Shown here piece by piece: positions 60,587 through 64,000 of a stretch of DNA of 64,000 nt. Position 1 is the stretch's first letter, and each line of letters opens with the position of its first letter. Source of the DNA: Rothia endophytica (lineage in GTDB: Bacteria; Actinomycetota; Actinomycetes; Actinomycetales; Micrococcaceae); contig NZ_CAKMSJ010000004.1 in the NCBI RefSeq assembly GCF_928381505.1, positions 62,001 to 126,000 on the forward strand. Direction: 5' to 3'. The notes under the pieces are model-generated. The model worked only from the letters and a program-made list of their open reading frames with translations. It had not been told where the DNA came from and ran no database searches. Made by a program: the position numbers and the translations under genes.

Positions 60587-61408
60587 CTACTTGTACCAGC
60601 TATCAAAGATGGTGACGGGGGTGGTGCGCTTATGGCGGGAGCGCAGGAACTTACCCTCGATATTTTCTGCAGCCGCCGGGTTGGTGTCTTTACCCTCAAG
60701 GTAGTCATCAATCTGGTCGTAGGTCAGCCCCAGCTCGTCCTCATCGGTTCTGCCGGGTTTGCCGTCTAGAAGGTCAGCGGTGGGCACCTTCTCCCAGAGC
60801 CGCTTCTCAGCCCCCAGCACCTTGAGTAGCTCGCGGTTCTGACGCTTGTTGAGACCGTGCAGGGGCATAATGTCTGCGCCACCGTCGCCGAACTTGGTGA
60901 AGAAACCGGTGACTGCCTCAGCACCGTGGTCGGTACCCACAACCAGCAGATTCTTCTCCCCGGCCAGGGCGTACTGGGCAATCATGCGGGCACGAGCCTT
61001 GACATTACCCTTATTGAAGTCAGCGATTTCGCGCCCGGTAGCGGTTTCAAAGGCGCTTTCGAAGCCGTCCACTGCGTCCATGATGTTGTAGGTGACGGTC
61101 TGCTGCGGCATGATGAAACGCAGAGCAGCCTGGGCGTCGTCCTCATCCGCCTGAACCTTATAGGGCAAACGCACGGCGATGAACTCCGCTTCAATGTCTT
61201 CAAGTTCTAGCTCTTCAACAGCTAGCTGACAGAGCCGCCCTGCCAGGGTGGAGTCTAGCCCGCCTGAGATGCCCAGGACGAAGCCGCGGGTGCCAGTGGC
61301 TTTGAGGTAGTCCACCAGAAATTGGACGCGCTTGCGCACCTCTTCTGCCGGATCGATGGTGGGCTTCACGCCCAATTCTTTAATGATGTGAGCCTGTAGT
61401 TCGCGCAT
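60587..61408 (-). CDS. nadE: NAD+ synthetase, ammonia-dependent type
   Basis: A 273-residue ATP-pyrophosphatase-fold enzyme amidating nicotinic acid adenine dinucleotide to NAD+. It has the PP-loop [14 protein letters not shown] near residue 43, [39 protein letters not shown] and the C-terminal [18 protein letters not shown]. Length matches E. coli NadE, without the glutaminase domain of mycobacterial enzymes, so free ammonia is the nitrogen donor. Apparently leaderless. Confidence 0.94.
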   Translation of the reverse strand: MRELQAHIIKELGVKPTIDPAEEVRKRVQFLVDYLKATGTRGFVLGISGGLDSTLAGRLCQLAVEELELEDIEAEFIAVRLPYKVQADEDDAQAALRFIMPQQTVTYNIMDAVDGFESAFETATGREIADFNKGNVKARARMIAQYALAGEKNLLVVGTDHGAEAVTGFFTKFGDGGADIMPLHGLNKRQNRELLKVLGAEKRLWEKVPTADLLDGKPGRTDEDELGLTYDQIDDYLEGKDTNPAAAENIEGKFLRSRHKRTTPVTIFDSWYK

Positions 61409-61414
61409 ACTCCA

Positions 61415-61420
61415 ATCTTA
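61415..61420 (-). promoter_or_regulatory. Putative -10 of a leaderless promoter
   Basis: Reading leftward, TAAGAT is followed by TGGAGT and then the ATG at 61408, the same layout as at 57979. Confidence 0.45.
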
Positions 61421-61533
61421 CTCTGTGACCGCTGGGAGCCTCCCTATCATCCTTGGGAATGATATTGGGGCTTTTCTCTTACCGACGCCCGAGCCCTTGA
61501 GTAGGCTGGCAGTAATAGAGAAAGGCACACATC

Positions 61534-61974
61534 ATGACTGAACCATACGGACAGAACTTTGACGGGCAGCAGCCCGCGCAAGCTTTCGACGCGTACGGCA
61601 ACCCTATCCCTTCCGACGCAAAAGCGATGGCAACCCTGGCCCACCTTTCGGGTCTGCTGGGTATTGTCTTTACCGCTTCTTTTGCCAGCTTTATTGGCCC
61701 GCTGATTTTCTGGTTTATCTATAAGGACCGCCCCGGTTACGCCTTTGTGCGTGCCGCCGCTGCCGGTGCTTTCAACTTCAGTTTCACCCTCTGGCTGGCC
61801 TATATCGCTACCATTCTGGTAACAGTTCTGACCCTTGGTTTTGCAGGAATCTTCACCTGGGCCATCTTACTTGCCATTTGGGTAGCTCTGGTGGTGCTCC
61901 ATATCCTTGCAGCAATCAAAGCTAACCAGGGCGAGGTCTACACCTACCCCATGACTATTAAGGTACTGAGCTAA
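61534..61974 (+). CDS. DUF4870 family membrane protein
   Basis: A 146-residue protein with a Gln/Pro/Ala tail, the DUF4870 opening MATLAHLSGLLGI and about three membrane segments (including FASFIGPLIFWFIYKD, FTLWLAYIATILVTVLTLG and IFTWAILLAIWVALVVLHIL). AGAAAGGCACACATC precedes the ATG. Function unknown; the family occurs widely in bacteria. Confidence 0.88.
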   Translation: MTEPYGQNFDGQQPAQAFDAYGNPIPSDAKAMATLAHLSGLLGIVFTASFASFIGPLIFWFIYKDRPGYAFVRAAAAGAFNFSFTLWLAYIATILVTVLTLGFAGIFTWAILLAIWVALVVLHILAAIKANQGEVYTYPMTIKVLS

Positions 61975-62048
61975 TAAGCAAACCTGCCCGGGACCAACAG
62001 CGTTGATGCCAATTGATGAAACTGCCCTAGGGCCTCGCTTCTCCGGCT

Positions 62049-63038
62049 CTACTGGCCTGTACCGCGTCGTGAGAGACCACCGGTCAATCGTCGTGCGATT
62101 TTTCTTGGGTTCATGCGGCTTAGCTGCTGGTTGAGGTGGGCATTTTGCCGTTCGAGCTCTGTGATACGTTGCTCTAGCGCCCCCAGCAAATGCTGGTTAC
62201 GTTCGGCTACTTCTAGCACCCGGTGCACAGCGTCCTGAACCTCGTTGGCAAGGTGGGCCTGGTAGAGGTAGGGGCCCGGGTGGCCACCTGCTGCGAGGTC
62301 CTCACGGATAGCTTCTGCTCGCACCTTGGAATCGTAGGCGGTGTGCAGATTTTGCCCGGCGTAAACCGAGTTAGCGTTAGCGCCGGTGGCCTCTACACGC
62401 TTCGACCAGTGGGCTAGATTTTCCTTAATGAAAACCACTTCGTGGGCGGACGCCACCCGTACGTTGAACTCCCAGTCACCCACCACAGGCAGAGACTCAT
62501 TGTAGTAACCCAGAGTGTCGTGGAGTTCCCGGCGGTAGAGAATGCTGATGGGCACCGCGCGGTTGATGCGGAAGAAATCCTGAATGCTCATCCATTCGAG
62601 GTAGCCCCAGAAAGGTACGGAGTCGATAAATTCAAAGCCATCATCGGTGATGCGTTCGAAGTATTCGTCGGTGCGGACCACGCTCATGGCAGCGCCGGTT
62701 TCGACCAGGGTGCGCACGCTGGTTTCAAGAAAGGTAGGTTCCCAGAGATCGTCATCATCGTGCACCGCAATAAAAGTGCTGTTAGTTGCGTGGATGCCTG
62801 CGTTGGTTGCGGCTTCCATGCCGGTTGACTCGGGTCGGTGTAAGACCCGAACTTTGCTGCGGAACTCAGCAGGTTGTTCTGCTAGGAGGGTATCGACTAC
62901 CCCTGCATCGCCGCCGTCGTTGACCAGCGCAACGGTGTAGTCAGTGAAGGTTTGCTCCGCGATATTAGAGAGAGCACGCGCTAGGAAAACTGGGCGGTCC
63001 TTGGTTCGGACGATGATGGCGACAGAGGGGGTATTCAT
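62049..63038 (-). CDS. Glycosyltransferase family 2 protein
   Basis: A 329-residue GT-A glycosyltransferase with SVAIIVRTKDRPVFLARAL at the start, VALVNDGGD (nucleotide-sugar Asp) and FIAVHDDDDLWEP (DxD-type metal site near 95). A C-terminal coiled-coil region (LGALEQRITELERQNAHLNQQLSRM) and a basic tail may mediate oligomerisation or membrane contact. Probably involved in surface polysaccharide synthesis. ATG 63038 is preferred over GTG 63047 because GAGG lies between them at ribosome-site distance. Confidence 0.88.
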   Translation of the reverse strand: MNTPSVAIIVRTKDRPVFLARALSNIAEQTFTDYTVALVNDGGDAGVVDTLLAEQPAEFRSKVRVLHRPESTGMEAATNAGIHATNSTFIAVHDDDDLWEPTFLETSVRTLVETGAAMSVVRTDEYFERITDDGFEFIDSVPFWGYLEWMSIQDFFRINRAVPISILYRRELHDTLGYYNESLPVVGDWEFNVRVASAHEVVFIKENLAHWSKRVEATGANANSVYAGQNLHTAYDSKVRAEAIREDLAAGGHPGPYLYQAHLANEVQDAVHRVLEVAERNQHLLGALEQRITELERQNAHLNQQLSRMNPRKIARRLTGGLSRRGTGQ

Positions 63039-63136
63039 GGGCCTCACGATAACTAAATTCGGGAAGGTGACGTCTTAGAACCATCGTAGCGTGTGCGAAT
63101 CGAAAGCAGAATTGGAATGCTCGGGAGGCAAGAAAA

Positions 63137-63164
63137 GTGCCCCCGATGTTGAAATCGGGGGCAC
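63137..63164 (-). terminator. Terminator of the SLH protein gene
   Basis: GTGCCCCCGAT / ATCGGGGGCAC form an 11-bp perfect stem with a six-base loop, followed on the minus strand by TTTTCT. Confidence 0.85.
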
Positions 63165-63203
63165 CATTTCTACCTACATTCGAGCCTTGTGTCAGCTATT
63201 TCT

Positions 63204-64000
63204 TTACTTGCTGAGCACGTTTGCATCGTAACGGTAGAGGAAGGCTGCCATCGCACCACGCTCAATGGGGGTACTCGGGCGGAAGGTGCCGTCATCCCAA
63301 CCGTTGGTGATGTTCTGTTCTGCCAACCAGCTGATTTCCTTGTAGAACTGGCGGTTGGTGGGAACATCGTTGAACTGTGATTTGGTGGGTGCGGTGTAAG
63401 CCGGTGACCCTGCCATGCGGTAGAAGAAGGCTGCCATCGCGTCACGGTTCACGGGTTCGCTGGGGCGGAAGGTGCCGTCATCCCAGCCGGTGGTGATACC
63501 CTGCTCAGCCAACCAGCTGATTTCTTTGTAGAACGGGTGATCGGTGGGAACATCCTTGAATCGTGATTCGGTGGGTGCGGTGTAAGCCGGTGACCCTGCC
63601 ATGCGGTAGAAGAAGGCTGCCATCGCGCCGCGCTCTACTGACTTGTTGGGGCGGAAGGTGCCATCGGACCAGCCGGTGGTGATACCGCGTGTTGCAAGCC
63701 AGTTGATCTCGTTGTAGAACGGGTGATCAGAGGGGACATCAGTGAAGCGGGGGTTCATTACGGTGGGAGCTGACGGGCTGTTCTGTACGTCTACTACCTG
63801 TGCCTTATTGCCTACAACACCCTTGTTGATACCTGAGAGGTCGCCGGTTGAGTTGTGCATGTGCAAGAAGAGAGCACGGGTTGAGTCGCTTGAGGTCCGG
63901 ATCGCGGTAATTTCGGTGTCCGGAGCATCGATGAAGAGCGAATCAGTTAGCTTTTGGTTAGAGAAGAAAGACAGTGCGGGATTGTAGGGGTTGTACTTGA
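63204..64000 (-). CDS. SLH-repeat surface protein, C-terminal part, cut by window end
   Basis: The frame stays open to base 64000, so the true start lies outside; 265 residues are visible. The last 180 or so hold three S-layer-homology repeats of about 62 residues. Each has the pattern FxDVPxxHxFYxEIxWLAxxxITxGWxDGTFRPxxxVxRxAMAAFxYR. The preceding part (KYNPYNPALSFFSNQKLTDSLFIDAP, ITAIRTSSDSTRALFLHMHN) belongs to the unseen body of the protein. Secreted and wall-bound, probably an adhesin, hydrolase or other surface protein. A TTG at 63866 is internal. Confidence 0.85.
   Translation of the reverse strand, partial: KYNPYNPALSFFSNQKLTDSLFIDAPDTEITAIRTSSDSTRALFLHMHNSTGDLSGINKGVVGNKAQVVDVQNSPSAPTVMNPRFTDVPSDHPFYNEINWLATRGITTGWSDGTFRPNKSVERGAMAAFFYRMAGSPAYTAPTESRFKDVPTDHPFYKEISWLAEQGITTGWDDGTFRPSEPVNRDAMAAFFYRMAGSPAYTAPTKSQFNDVPTNRQFYKEISWLAEQNITNGWDDGTFRPSTPIERGAMAAFLYRYDANVLSK
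63384..63441. repeat. 58-bp exact direct repeat, copy 1 (SLH gene)
   Basis: Identical to 63570-63627 and offset by 186 bases, exactly one 62-codon SLH repeat. The identity extends through synonymous positions, which suggests recent duplication or conversion. Confidence 0.85.
63570..63627. repeat. 58-bp exact direct repeat, copy 2 (SLH gene)
   Basis: Second copy of the sequence at 63384-63441. Recombination between the copies would delete or add one complete SLH repeat without shifting the frame. Confidence 0.85.

Noticed and set aside
1..64000. Mobile elements, prophage, CRISPR arrays, tRNA or rRNA genes
   Set aside because: No transposase, integrase, terminal inverted repeats, spaced repeat array or tRNA-like sequence was recognised by reading the intergenic regions. 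A tRNA and CRISPR scan would be decisive.

Overview
The window is a gene-dense chromosomal segment with moderately high GC content. It looks like an actinobacterium of the Micrococcaceae, most plausibly a Rothia-like species. The grounds are the inositol genes with a Cgl0159-type aldolase, a membrane-fused copper nitrite reductase, an SLH-repeat surface protein, DUF4870 and CPBP proteins with P/Q/G-rich tails, and several apparently leaderless genes. That assignment is inference; no rRNA, tRNA, CRISPR array, insertion sequence or phage gene was seen.

Positions 1-21,800 hold a complete myo-inositol catabolic locus. iolC, a Cgl0159-type aldolase, iolD and iolA run rightward, followed by a second unit, iolE-iolG. 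A leftward unit carries iolH-iolT, and another leftward unit carries a GntR repressor, iolB and a TSUP transporter. Together IolG, IolE, IolD, IolB, IolC, the aldolase and IolA convert myo-inositol to acetyl-CoA and dihydroxyacetone phosphate. Four intergenic regions share an inverted repeat, TNTGT-N4-ACANA, which I propose is the GntR operator. Interleaved is a second set: a LacI regulator, two Gfo/Idh/MocA oxidoreductases and an isomerase. It shares a different CG-centred palindrome (TTGRRNCGNTYCAA-like) and probably handles a related cyclitol or keto-sugar. A tautomerase gene stands divergent from the GntR gene, with a GntR-type operator filling its promoter spacer.

Positions 21,800-31,700 hold a MacA/MacB-like tripartite exporter (adaptor, ATPase, permease), a thiamine-diphosphate enzyme of the acetolactate synthase/AruI superfamily, and a sucrose locus (LacI regulator, LacY/CscB-type permease, GH32 hydrolase) with two operator copies between regulator and permease. 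Positions 31,700-42,330 hold a sodium:solute symporter and a lactose/galactose locus. In the latter a GPH permease and GH2 beta-galactosidase diverge from a DeoR regulator with galT, galK and an aldose epimerase. No galE is present.

Positions 42,330-51,100 carry a ureohydrolase (agmatinase/guanidinobutyrase type) coupled to a PLP aminotransferase, a PxpA/LamB-YcsF protein, a glycerophosphodiesterase, a DUF1846 protein, a cupin, an orphan cytochrome P450 and a lytic transglycosylase. Positions 51,100-64,000 carry the fused nitrite reductase, small membrane proteins, a GT87-like transferase, a CPBP protease homologue, M18 aminopeptidase, NadE, DUF4870, a family 2 glycosyltransferase and the C-terminus of an SLH protein cut by the window end. 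Several genes from about 51,000 onward, and one at 21,278, have a TANNNT hexamer 6-8 bases before the start codon and no ribosome binding site, which suggests leaderless transcripts.
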